A DNA stretch of 64,000 bases from assembly GCA_008016945.1 (NCBI GenBank), contig SSGN01000099.1:4724-68723 (forward strand). The letters are read 5' to 3'. The notes below the pieces were generated by a model. It searched no databases, was not told the origin of the DNA, and saw only the letters and a list, made by a program, of their open reading frames with translations. Source of the stretch: Flavobacteriales bacterium. GTDB lineage: Bacteria > Bacteroidota > Bacteroidia > Flavobacteriales > PHOS-HE28. The translations under genes were made by a program, and so were the position numbers. Shown here piece by piece: positions 1 to 9,300 of this stretch (position 1 is its first letter; each line of letters starts with the position of its first letter).

Positions 1-1
1 C

Positions 2-520
2 GTGTTGTACGGCCGCGAGGAACTGCTGGAACGGATGCCACCCTACCAAGGCGGCGGCGAGATGATCGATACGGTGACTTTTGCCAAGAGCACTTGGGCG
101 AAGCTGCCGTTCAAGTTCGAGGCCGGCACGCCGAACATTGCAGGGATCATCGGGCTGGGCGAGGCTTTCCGTTGGATGGAGGATTACGACAAGTCAGCGA
201 TGGCCGCGCATGAGCAAGAGCTGCTCGCGCACGCGATCAAGGAACTGCTCGCCATCGAGGGGCTCCGGATCATCGGCACAGCGAAAGAGAAGGTGGGCGT
301 GATCAGCTTCGTCATTGACGGTGTTCACCACTACGATCTCGGCACCTTGCTCGACCAGCAGGGCATCGCCGTACGCACGGGTCACCACTGCACGCAGCCG
401 CTGATGGACCGCTTCAGCGTGAGCGGAACGACACGGGCGAGCTTCGCTTGTTTCAATACAATGGAGGAGGTGGACACAATGGTGGTAGCGGTGAAGAAGG
501 CCATCAAGATGTTGCGATGA
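2..520 (+). CDS. sufS: Cysteine desulfurase SufS, C-terminal part (5' end outside the window)
   Basis: PLP-dependent cysteine desulfurase that takes sulfur from cysteine and passes it as a persulfide to SufE for Fe-S cluster assembly in the cytosol. Only the last ~172 residues are present; the reading frame is open at the left edge and the PLP lysine lies outside. The visible part carries the stretch FEAGTPNIAGIIGLGEA and the active-site loop RTGHHCTQPLM, whose Cys is the persulfide-forming residue in SufS/CsdA-type (group II) enzymes. The stop codon overlaps the start of sufE by 4 nt (ATGA), so the two are translationally coupled. The neighbourhood (sufE, DUF59, DUF2480) is the usual Bacteroidota suf operon end. 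Confidence 0.95.
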   Translation: MLYGREELLERMPPYQGGGEMIDTVTFAKSTWAKLPFKFEAGTPNIAGIIGLGEAFRWMEDYDKSAMAAHEQELLAHAIKELLAIEGLRIIGTAKEKVGVISFVIDGVHHYDLGTLLDQQGIAVRTGHHCTQPLMDRFSVSGTTRASFACFNTMEEVDTMVVAVKKAIKMLR

Positions 521-957
521 GTACCACGACGACATTGGCCGCAATGCAGCTGGAACTCGTGGACGAGTTCGCCATGTTCACGGACTGGCAGGACCGCTAT
601 GAGCACCTGATCGAGCTGGGCAAGGACCTGCCGTTGATCCCGCCGGAGCACAAGACCGACGACAACCTCGTGCGTGGGTGCCAGAGTCGCGTGTGGTTGC
701 ATGCCGCGCCGCAGAACGGCCTGATCCACTTCACCGCCGACAGCGACGCCATGATCACCAAGGGTATCGTGGCCCTGCTGGTGCGTGTGTACAACGATCG
801 CACACCACAGGAGATGCTGAACGCCTCCACCGAATTCATCGATAAGATCGGCCTTCGCGAACACCTGAGCCCGAACCGCGCGAACGGGTTGAGTGCGATG
901 ATCGACCAGATGAAACGGTATGCGCTCGCTTATTCGTCTACCTCACGCCAAGGATAA
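517..957 (+). CDS. sufE: SufE-type cysteine desulfuration protein
   Basis: Sulfur acceptor that collects the persulfide from SufS and hands it to the SufBCD scaffold. I place the start at the ATG at 517, overlapping the sufS stop (ATGA), which gives 146 residues, the normal SufE length; an upstream in-frame start at 448 would lie inside sufS. The protein has the family features ELVDEFAMFTDWQDRYEHLIELGK near the N-terminus (seen here only in part: DWQDRYEHLIELG), then VRGCQSRVWL with the conserved acceptor Cys, and a C-terminal helix with LSPNRANGL. Strong family match and correct operon context. Confidence 0.95.
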   Translation: MSTTTTLAAMQLELVDEFAMFTDWQDRYEHLIELGKDLPLIPPEHKTDDNLVRGCQSRVWLHAAPQNGLIHFTADSDAMITKGIVALLVRVYNDRTPQEMLNASTEFIDKIGLREHLSPNRANGLSAMIDQMKRYALAYSSTSRQG

Positions 958-976
958 TGCAAGCAGTAGCCCATTT

Positions 977-1054
977 TCACGCAGAGGCGCAGCGTACGCA
1001 GAGGGAATGCAGTAACGGGCTCTTCTTCTCTGCGTTCTCTGCGCCTCTGCGTGA
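977..1054. repeat. Inverted repeat of the CACGCAGAGGCGCAG type
   Basis: Two 27-nt arms (977-1003 and 1028-1054) are reverse complements at about 25 of 27 positions and flank a 24-nt loop. The arms carry CACGCAGAGGCGCAG and CTGCGCCTCTGCGTG. An outer pair GAATGCAGT / ACTGCATTC extends the symmetry. The element fills the gap between sufE and the DUF59 gene. It could act as a strong RNA hairpin within the operon. Similar CGCAGAG-rich elements are, from memory, dispersed in many environmental bacterial genomes; I cannot verify this here. Confidence 0.75.
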
Positions 1055-1084
1055 GACTGCATTCTCTTCAATGCCCAGCATGCC

Positions 1085-1405
1085 ATGACCTCCGAAGAGA
1101 AGAAAGCCCTCGAAGAGAGCATCATCAACTCGCTCAAGACCGTGTACGACCCGGAGATCCCCGTGGACGTGTACGAACTGGGGCTCATCTACGATGTGGT
1201 GATCCACGACGATGCCAGCGTGTACATCAAGATGACGTTGACCAGTCCGGCATGCCCGGTGGCGGGGACCCTGCCCGGCGAGGTGGAACAGAAGGCGGCC
1301 GGTGTGCAGGGTGTGAAGAGCGCCAAGGTGGAGCTCACCTTCGAACCGCCATGGGATCGCACGATGATGAGCGAGGCGGCGCAACTGGAACTCGGCTTCA
1401 TGTAA
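1085..1405 (+). CDS. DUF59 (MIP18/SufT-type) Fe-S assembly protein
   Basis: Small 106-residue member of the DUF59/MIP18 family, which helps mature or deliver Fe-S clusters. The family signature is clear: KTVYDPEIPVDVYELGLIY, then MTLTSPACPVAGTLPGEVE with the conserved Cys in a TSPACP-like motif, and VELTFEPPWDRTMMSE. It follows sufE in the same direction after the hairpin at 977-1054, consistent with the SUF operon of Bacteroidota where a DUF59 gene is the rule. It may be called SufT-like, but it lacks the longer N-terminal region of some SufT proteins. Confidence 0.9.
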   Translation: MTSEEKKALEESIINSLKTVYDPEIPVDVYELGLIYDVVIHDDASVYIKMTLTSPACPVAGTLPGEVEQKAAGVQGVKSAKVELTFEPPWDRTMMSEAAQLELGFM

Positions 1406-1408
1406 GTT

Positions 1409-1475
1409 CACCACAGCGGCACAGAGGTCACCGGGGAAATACGAACCGCAACGGCACAAAGACACAGCGCAACAC
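1409..1475 (+). repeat. Degenerate CACAG-type repeat fragment
   Basis: The spacer between the DUF59 and DUF2480 genes contains ACCACAGCGGCACAGAGG and CGGCACAAAGACACAG, two loosely related CACAG-rich units in the same orientation. They resemble the element at 977-1054 in style. A shorter echo, ACACGCAAAGACACACG, lies before the terminator at 48271. I see no gene here. Confidence 0.35.
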
Positions 1476-1503
1476 GTATCCCGCCAACACGCAAATGGGC
1501 TCC

Positions 1504-2025
1504 ATGAGCGACGAAAACCCCATCATCAACAAGGTCGCTTCGAGCGGGATCATCACCCTCGACCTGGAGGAGCTGTACCCGGCTGCTGAGCGTGTGGTGT
1601 TCGACCTGAAGCCGTTGCTCTGGCAAGAGATCGCACTGAAGGAGGATGACCTGCGTACCTTCTGTAAGACACACGACTGGTCGCAGTACAAGGGCAAGTT
1701 CGTCTCGGTGCATTGTTCCGCTGACGCGATCGTGCCCACCTGGGCCTATATGCTGGTGGCCACCCACTTGCAGCCGCACGCCGCATTCGTTACCCAGGGC
1801 GATGCGGAACAGCTGGAACGTGCGGTGTTCACCCGCTTCGTTCAGCTGCTGGACACGGAGCCCTATCGTAGCGCTCGCGTTGTGGTGAAGGGTTGCAGCA
1901 AGCTCCCTGTTCCGCTGAACGCCTATGTGGAACTGAGCACGAAGCTGCTTCCCGTGGTGAAGAGCCTGATGTTCGGCGAGCCGTGCAGCACCGTGCCGCT
2001 GTACAAGGCGCCCAAGGTCCAGTAG
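1504..2025 (+). CDS. DUF2480 family protein
   Basis: A 173-residue cytosolic protein of the DUF2480 family, which in Bacteroidota sits at the end of suf operons and whose function is not known. Visible features: NKVASSGIITLDLEELYP at the N-terminus, FDLKPLLWQEIALKEDDLR, VSVHCSADAIVPTWAYML and a C-terminal VVVKGCSKLPVPLNAYVELS. The two conserved cysteines (SVHCSAD, VKGCSK) fit a metal or sulfur role, which is inference. The start at 1504 begins MSDEN; an ATG nine nt earlier (1495) is an alternative. It follows DUF59 in the same direction and is probably co-transcribed. Confidence 0.88.
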   Translation: MSDENPIINKVASSGIITLDLEELYPAAERVVFDLKPLLWQEIALKEDDLRTFCKTHDWSQYKGKFVSVHCSADAIVPTWAYMLVATHLQPHAAFVTQGDAEQLERAVFTRFVQLLDTEPYRSARVVVKGCSKLPVPLNAYVELSTKLLPVVKSLMFGEPCSTVPLYKAPKVQ

Positions 2026-2060
2026 GCGCCACCGGCAGGTCGGCGATTACCTTCGGCCCT

Positions 2061-4169
2061 ATGCCTCGCTTCGGTTCCTTCCTCGCACTCCTCCTACTCC
2101 CGATGCTGTTCCATGCACAGGAGCGGGTCGAGCAGCGAAGCGAGAACGGATGGTATCTCTCCCCACACGGCACCATTCGTATCCTGGTCCTTTTCGTCGA
2201 GATCGATTTCGATGTGAACCCGGACAAGGACCCCCAGCCCGACGGCGCACACCACTGGCCCAAAGGCCAGCTCCCGCATTGGAAGGACCAGCTGTTCGAT
2301 CCATTCCCAATGCCCGTTCAACAGGCCGAGGTGTCCCGCTATTACCAAGACATCTCCCTTGGGCGATACACCGTGCTCGGCGACCACATCGACACCGTGA
2401 TCACCCTGAAGGAGAGTGAATACCCGGGTGTGCATCAGGCCCACTCCATCGGGATCCACGCAGTGAAGGAAGCCAACAAGCGGGGAGGTCTGCGCACACG
2501 CCATGGTATGGGCATCGCGGACTTCGACCTGTGGAAGGCCCGTGGCAAGGCCGGCGAGCCGAAGCTCCCGGGTCCCGATGACCCCCATAGCTATGACCAC
2601 CTGATGGTGATCGTACGGAACAGTGGGCTGGGGCACGGACAAGGCAGTACGGATAGTGGCTCACCAGGTGAGCTGTACGGCTATCGCAGCGACACCCAAT
2701 CGCGTTTCGGTGCCGCCAATGGCCTACCCTTCGAGATCCTCAAACACGAATTCAACCACCTGCTGATCGGTGGGAACAACTTCCATAGTGGTGGGGGCAA
2801 CGCCGCAACGTTCGAGAGCACCTTTCTCCCGCTCCAGGGCGGATGGAGCATGATGGGCGCCAGCGGCAGCAGCCTGCTCACCTGCTGTGCCTGGGACCGG
2901 GATCGCATGGGGTGGCAGCCCGACAGCGTACGCTACAGGATCCGTGCGCGCCATTTGGAAGGCCATGAAGTGAACGGCGACCTGGACCCCATCGCGGGCG
3001 ATACCGGCCTCTTCGTCCTGCGCGACTTCGTTCCCACCGGCGATGCGCTGCGCATCCGAATGCCCTTCATCCCGAATGAACGGGTACAACAATGGCTTTG
3101 GATCGAGAACCACCAGGGCCAGGCACGCAATGGCAGTCCCACGGACCGTTTCCACTGGGAAGGCATCAACCCGTGCGTCGCCGGTATGCGCCCAGGATTG
3201 TTCATGACCATGCAGGTGGGGCGCGAGGAACGTATTGGAGCCCGTATCTACGCCGGTGCGGCGGACTACCTCCGTCCCGTGCTGGCCAACGGCAACTACG
3301 ATCTTCATCTGCGCGGCGACACCCTGCGCAACAGCTGTCCGTTCGGCACCAACGCCCTGTACTTCGTCCGCGACCCTGCGTTGGCCAACCCATTCACCGG
3401 CTTCCATGAGCAGGAGCTGCCCGTGTACGATCGCGATGGCAACGGGGTGGTGCAACGTGCGGAGCACTGGGTACCCGGGATACGGCACGAACGGGGGAAG
3501 CCCGATGTGGACCTGGTGCTTTATGGCAAGGCCGACCACGCTTTCCAGCCCGGCGGCGTATCCAGCTTGGGCATGTGCACCAACCCATCGAGCGCGAACA
3601 TGCTCACCCTGTTCAGTACGGGCTCCAGAGCCACCCATGACGGCAAGGCCCCCGATGTACGCACCATCCACCTCAATGGCATCCGCGTGGACCTGCTGGA
3701 GATGCGCGCCAATGGCGACGCTTTGGTGCGGGTGAGCACCAATGACACACGCCTGGTGAGCGATCAACGGTGGTGTGCCGACAGTATCGCCCTACCAGCC
3801 TTGCGCGGTGGCGATGGCCACTCCCTCACCATCACACGCGGGAACCGCCTGCTGCTGGACCGCTCCCTCTCGCCCACCCGAATGACCCCGGTGGACACGG
3901 CGGGCGGGCACCTGTGGTTCAGCATGCCTACACGGATGGCCGCACAACCCGGAGCCTCGATCCTGGTGGAGGACAAGGCAACGCTGGAGCTGGCCAACAA
4001 CAGCATCCTGCACCTGATGCCCGGAAGTCGCCTCGTGCTGGCGCGACAGGCCAAGCTCAAGGTGAACAAAGGCTGCCGCATCATCCTGCACCCGGACGCC
4101 ACCTTGGAAGGCCGAGCGCGCATCACCCGAAAGGCCAGGCGCACCGGGCGGATCGTATCCGCTCAATAA
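2061..4169 (+). CDS. Secreted M6-like zinc metalloprotease
   Basis: A 702-residue exported protein. The start at 2061 gives a clean signal peptide (MPRFGSFLALLLLPMLFHAQ). The zincin motif HEFNH, with the first His at about residue 229, is followed by GGNNFHSGG, as in immune-inhibitor-A/M6-like peptidases. Upstream are RILVLFVEIDFDVNPDKDP and VSRYYQDISLGRYTVLGD, which match the M6 N-terminal region. The rest is beta-rich, ending in a string of LxxANNSILHLMPGSRLVL-like strands as seen in stalk or adhesin repeats. I see no typical T9SS sorting domain at the C-terminus, so export to periplasm or surface is undecided. Its 3' end overlaps the convergent purF stop by 7 bp. Confidence 0.8.
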   Translation: MPRFGSFLALLLLPMLFHAQERVEQRSENGWYLSPHGTIRILVLFVEIDFDVNPDKDPQPDGAHHWPKGQLPHWKDQLFDPFPMPVQQAEVSRYYQDISLGRYTVLGDHIDTVITLKESEYPGVHQAHSIGIHAVKEANKRGGLRTRHGMGIADFDLWKARGKAGEPKLPGPDDPHSYDHLMVIVRNSGLGHGQGSTDSGSPGELYGYRSDTQSRFGAANGLPFEILKHEFNHLLIGGNNFHSGGGNAATFESTFLPLQGGWSMMGASGSSLLTCCAWDRDRMGWQPDSVRYRIRARHLEGHEVNGDLDPIAGDTGLFVLRDFVPTGDALRIRMPFIPNERVQQWLWIENHQGQARNGSPTDRFHWEGINPCVAGMRPGLFMTMQVGREERIGARIYAGAADYLRPVLANGNYDLHLRGDTLRNSCPFGTNALYFVRDPALANPFTGFHEQELPVYDRDGNGVVQRAEHWVPGIRHERGKPDVDLVLYGKADHAFQPGGVSSLGMCTNPSSANMLTLFSTGSRATHDGKAPDVRTIHLNGIRVDLLEMRANGDALVRVSTNDTRLVSDQRWCADSIALPALRGGDGHSLTITRGNRLLLDRSLSPTRMTPVDTAGGHLWFSMPTRMAAQPGASILVEDKATLELANNSILHLMPGSRLVLARQAKLKVNKGCRIILHPDATLEGRARITRKARRTGRIVSAQ

Positions 4170-6064
4170 GCGCGCACGTTCCGGCCTTCACGGTAGTTGA
4201 TGAACGCCCGATTCACCACCCGATTACCGCCGGGCGTGGGATAGTTCCCGGTGAAGTACCAATCGCCTGTATGACCCGGACAGGCCGCACGAAGCCCTTC
4301 GATGGTCTGGAACACGAGCCGCACCTCCACACCCAGGTCCGGTGGGGTGAGCAGCTCGGCGATCTTGCTGCTGATGCGTTCGGCGGTGAATGGTCGGTAG
4401 ATGTCCTTCACCACGTTCTCCTGCTCGGCCAAGGGACGGCCCACCATGGCCAGGGCCCGATCATACACATCATCGATGATGTTCTCCTGCTTGGTCTCCT
4501 TCAGCAAGGCGATGGCGGCGCGGAACGCTGCGAGGTCGCCCATCTTGGCCATGTCGATGCCATAGCAATCCGGGTAACGGATCTGCGGCGCGCTGCTCAC
4601 CACCACGATGCGCTTGGGCTCCAACCGGGCCAGCATCTTGAGGATGCTCTGCTTCAATGTGGTGCCCCGCACGATGCTATCGTCGATCACCACCAGGTTG
4701 TCCACGCCCGGACGTACCGTGCCGTACGTGATGTCGTACACGTGGGCCACCAGATCATCACGCGCATCATCGGCGGTGATGAAGGTGCGCAGCTTGGCAT
4801 CCTTGATCGCCACCTTCTCCAAACGGGGACGTAAGGCGAGGATGGCGCGCAGTTTCTCCGGTGATGGCGACGGGCCCAGCTCCAGGATCCGTCTTTCCTT
4901 GATGAGGTTGATCTCATCCTCGACACCCTTCAGCATGCCGTAACAGGCCACTTCCGCGGTGTTAGGGATGAAGCTGAACACCGTGTTCTCGAGGTCGTGG
5001 TCCACCTGATCCAGGATCGCGGAAGTGAGGGAGCGCCCCAAGGCGATCCGCTCGCGGTACACATCACGATCGCTGCCCCGACTGAAGTAGATCCGCTCGA
5101 AGCTACATGCCCTTTTCTCCAGGGGCTCACGCACCTTCTCCTCGCTGTAGCGCCCATCCCTACGGATGATGAGGGCATGTCCCGGGGTGAGCTCATGCAC
5201 CACCTCGGTGCGCAGGCCGAACGCGGTTTGAATGGCAGGCCGTTCGCTGGCCACCACCACCACCTCCTCATCGGCGTACCAATAGGCGGGGCGGATACCT
5301 GCAGGATCGCGCAGCACGAAAGCATCACCATGGCCCATCATGCCCGCCAGCGCATAGCCGCCATCGAAATCCAAGGCGCTGTTCACCAGGATCTGCCGTA
5401 CATCGAGCTTTTCGGCGATCAGCTGCGAGATCTGCCGTTCGTTGTAGCCGAGCTGGCGGTGTAGTTGAGCGAGCCGATCGTTCTCCACATCGAGGAAGTG
5501 GCCGATCTTCTCCAGCACGGTCATGGTATCGCTGCGCTCCTTGGGAGTTTGACCGATGGAGACGAGCAGTTCGAACAGCTCGTCCACATTGGTCATATTG
5601 AAATTGCCCGCCACCACCAGGTTGCGGGTCATCCAATTGTTCAGACGCCGCCGCGGATGGCAGTTCTCCTCACCATCCTTGCCGAAGGTGGCATAGCGCA
5701 AATGCCCCAGCAACAGCTCGCCCATGAACGGCATCGCCCGCTTGAGCGCTTCCACATCTTGTCCGGCCGCGGGATCGCCCTTCACCGCCTCGTCGTAGCC
5801 CCGATGGATCCGTTCGAAGATCTTCTGGATGGCCTGCTTGTCGGTACTCCGATACCGGTCGATATAAGCGGTGCCTGGCACCGGATCGAGTTTGATCGCC
5901 CCCACACCGGCACCATCCTGCCCCCGGTTGTGCTGCTTCTCCATCAGGAGGTACAGCTTGTTGAGCCCGTACAGCGGGGTTCCGTACCGCTGTTGATAGT
6001 ATTCCAACGGTTTACGAAGGCGGATCAGGGCGATCCCACATTCGTGCTTGATGGCGTCGCTCAA
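4163..6064 (-). CDS. purF: Amidophosphoribosyltransferase, long Bacteroidota form
   Basis: Catalyses the first step of purine synthesis, glutamine + PRPP to phosphoribosylamine. The N-terminal Ntn glutaminase domain begins with HECGIALIRL, the Cys (residue 9 with my start) being the nucleophile exposed after processing; MEKQHNRGQDGAG follows. The C-terminal PRPP-binding loop is NLVVIDDSIVRGTT. Length ~633 residues matches the phylum's long form. I chose a TTG start at 6064: it yields the family N-terminus (L/M)SDAIKHECG, there is no ATG close by, and the -7 box CAAAGGTA (6132-6139) lies downstream of the longer in-frame start at 6193, ruling that one out. The stop overlaps the M6-like gene convergently. 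Confidence 0.9.
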   Translation of the reverse strand: MSDAIKHECGIALIRLRKPLEYYQQRYGTPLYGLNKLYLLMEKQHNRGQDGAGVGAIKLDPVPGTAYIDRYRSTDKQAIQKIFERIHRGYDEAVKGDPAAGQDVEALKRAMPFMGELLLGHLRYATFGKDGEENCHPRRRLNNWMTRNLVVAGNFNMTNVDELFELLVSIGQTPKERSDTMTVLEKIGHFLDVENDRLAQLHRQLGYNERQISQLIAEKLDVRQILVNSALDFDGGYALAGMMGHGDAFVLRDPAGIRPAYWYADEEVVVVASERPAIQTAFGLRTEVVHELTPGHALIIRRDGRYSEEKVREPLEKRACSFERIYFSRGSDRDVYRERIALGRSLTSAILDQVDHDLENTVFSFIPNTAEVACYGMLKGVEDEINLIKERRILELGPSPSPEKLRAILALRPRLEKVAIKDAKLRTFITADDARDDLVAHVYDITYGTVRPGVDNLVVIDDSIVRGTTLKQSILKMLARLEPKRIVVVSSAPQIRYPDCYGIDMAKMGDLAAFRAAIALLKETKQENIIDDVYDRALAMVGRPLAEQENVVKDIYRPFTAERISSKIAELLTPPDLGVEVRLVFQTIEGLRAACPGHTGDWYFTGNYPTPGGNRVVNRAFINYREGRNVRAY

Positions 6065-6131
6065 GGCTCTTGGCACCAGTCGCCGAGAGATGAGGACCAC
6101 CGGAATGATGACCTCTGGACGTCTGGCCCGG

Positions 6132-6139
6132 CAAAGGTA
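6132..6139 (-). promoter_or_regulatory. -7 promoter box for purF
   Basis: CAAAGGTA on the plus strand reads TACCTTTG on the minus strand, a perfect match to the Bacteroidota -7 consensus TAnnTTTG. It is 67 nt upstream of the proposed TTG start of purF, giving a leader of about 60 nt. No run of T follows and no known purine riboswitch fold was recognised in the leader. Confidence 0.6.
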
Positions 6140-6312
6140 CGGGAGCCGATGCGGCCCTGCATTCCCCCGGCACCTAGAGGCCGTAACAAGCAACCTTTTA
6201 CCCCAACGACTTGTCTACCCCTGTGTAGGGCCGCTCTCCGCTGCTTGCACACCATGCCCATCGCCCACATTGAACGGCATATCCCAGAACCTGAACACCA
6301 GGGCGGGCGCAC

Positions 6313-9300
6313 ATGGTCCGTAGGTATAACTTGCCGGAAGAAGCGTCTTTGACCGTGCGACACACCGGCCTTCTCCTCCTGCTTCTGATCAGCGCCAGGC
6401 TATGGGCCTCGGCACCGGTCGCCTCCTTCACGGAGAACCGGGGGCAGTGGCCCGACGAGGTGCTGTTCCGTGTGCTGTTGCCCAACGGGGCGCTCTTCAT
6501 CGAGAAAGAGGCCTTCACCTATGTGCTTCAGCGCGGAGGTGAGCCGCACAGGCATGGTATCGCGCATCAGGACCACCCTGCAGAACCGTATGCGGCGCAC
6601 GCCTTCAAAGTCCACTTCCAGCAAGGCCGTGCTCAGCGATGGAGCGGGGCCAACAAAGCCGGCCACTATGAGAACTTCTTCCTCGGCGACGACCCCGCCC
6701 GTTGGGGAACCGGTTGTGCGGTGTACGGCGAGGTGACCTTATATGGTGTTTGGCCAGGGATCGACCTGCGCTTGGATGGCTCCAAGGGCCTGAAGTACGA
6801 GTTCATCGTGGCGGCCGGTGCCGACCCCAATGCCATACGCTTGGTGTACGAAGGACAAGTGGCGGTGCGGATCGAAGAAGAACAATGCGTGGTGCGGACC
6901 ACCGCCGGTGACGTGATCGAGGAAAAGCCGCTTTCCTATTACTCGAACGATATGGCCCGAACGCCCATCCTCACCCGGTTCTTGCTCGCCGACGATGAAC
7001 TTTCCTTTCAACTGCCCCCAACCCTGGACCATGGCCGGGAGCTGGTGATCGATCCGGTGCTGGCCTTCTCCAGCTACAGCGGCAGCACCGGTAACAATTT
7101 CGGATTCACCGCCACCTACGATGATGCAGGACACCTGTATGGCGGTGGTATCGTCTTCCAGCCAGGGTACCCCACCACCCTCGGGGTCCTGGACGCTTCC
7201 TTCAACGGCCCGTTGAACCCCGGAGCGAACGGCCAGACCGTGGATGTGGGCGTGAGCAAGTGGTCGGTGGACGGTAGTGCCTTGGTATGGAGCACGTACA
7301 TCGGTGGCCTATCCAGCGAAGCCCCACACAGCATGGTGGTGAACGCGGCCAACGAGCTGTACATCTTCGGGCACACCGGATCGGCGGACTTCCCGACCAC
7401 CGCAGGCTGCCTCCAGCCCCTGTTCAATGGAGGCCCCCCCGTGAACTTCAACACGGGATACGGGTTCCAACAGCCCAACGGCACGGACATGTTCGTGGTC
7501 CACCTGAACGCCACCGCCACGGCCATGGTGGCCAGCACCTTCCTGGGTGGCTCGCACAACGATGGGTTGAACAATGAGAACACCCTGCAGAACAACTACG
7601 GGGACACTTTCCGTGGCGAGATCATCCTGGACGCACAAGAGCACCCCGTGGTGGCCAGCACCACTTCGAGCACCGACCTGCCCTTGGCGAACCCCGCCCA
7701 ACCCGCGTACGGCGGCGGCGAGCAGGACGCGTACTCCTTCCGGCTGAACCCCGGCCTGAGCAACCTGGAATGGGCGACCTACCTCGGTGGCAGCGGTGCC
7801 GATGCCGCGTACGGCGTGCAGGTGGACAGCCAGGGCGCGGTGTTCGTGGCCGGTGGCACCACCAGTGCCGACCTTCCCATGCACGGCACTCCCTACAAGG
7901 CCACCTTCGCCGGAAGTGCCGAGGGGTTCATCATGCGCTATTCACCCCAGGGGGCACCCTGGAGCTCCACCTTCCTCGGCACGAACACCTATGATCAGTG
8001 CTACTTTGTTCAGTTGGACACGAACGATGCGGTGTTCGTGGTAGGCCAGACCGATGGCCCCTATCCCGTTTCGCCGGGTCGATACCAGGTGCCCGGGAGC
8101 TCCCAGTTCATCCACAAACTGAGCAACGACCTGAGCGCATCCAACTGGAGCACCGTGTTCGGGAATGGCTCCCCCGGACAGTTCCTCGCCCCTACGGCGT
8201 TCCTGGTCAGCAATTGTGGTCAGATCTACTTCAGTGGCTGGGGGGGTGCCGCCAATGAACTCGCCGGCATAACCACCAGCACCACCACCGGGCTGGAGAC
8301 AACGCCCGGCGCCTTCCAAAGCGCCACCGATGGGTCGGACCTGTACTTGATGGTGCTGGACCCCGAGGCGGTGAGCCTGAGCTACGCCACCTTCTTCGGC
8401 AGCCTCACCACGGGCGAACATGTGGATGGCGGAACGAGCCGCTTCCATAAGAATGGCACCATCTACCAAGCGGTATGCGCAGGCTGCCAGAACAGCGACG
8501 ACTTCCCCACCACCCCGGGAGCGTGGAGTACGGTCAACGGATCCCATTGTAACCTCGGTGTGTTCAAGTTCGACCTCACGGCCGCTCATGCGGAGGTGAG
8601 CATCGATGGCCCCACGACCTCCTGTGCGCCCAGCACGGTGCAGTTCATCAACAACAGTTCGGGAGGCGATGTCTTCTCATGGAACTTCGGCGATGGCCAG
8701 ACCAGCTCAGCGTTCGAGCCACAGCACACGTTCACGACCCCCGGTGTATATACCGTGTCCATGGCGATGAGTGACAGCTACGGCTGTGTGTTGCCCGATA
8801 CCGCATCCATCGTGATCACCATCATGGATCCACCGGAACCCTCGATCACTCCGCACCCCCCCATTTGTCCCGGGGCCAGCGTTCAGCTCTTCGCATCGGA
8901 TGGCCTTTCCTGGGCGTGGTTCCCCGCGCAAACGATGAACGATTCCACGTTGCAAGCACCTACCGTGACACCGCTTGGGCCCACCACCTACTCCGTTATC
9001 GTAGAGAGTTCCTGCGGCTTCGATACCACCAGCATTCACCTGGATCATATCACTCCAGTGGGTTCGGCGGGCGCCGATGTGATCGTATGCGCCGGTACCG
9101 GGGTGACACTTCATGCCACGGGTGGCGGCACGTATCTCTGGTCACCGCCTGGATCCCTGGACGACCCCTCACTGCCCACGCCATTGGCCACTCCGTTGGA
9201 TACCACGATCTACAGCGTGACCATCACCACCCCCGATGGATGCCTGATCTTCGACACGCTGCAAGCCCTGGTCTACACCACACCACCCTTGCCTGCACTG

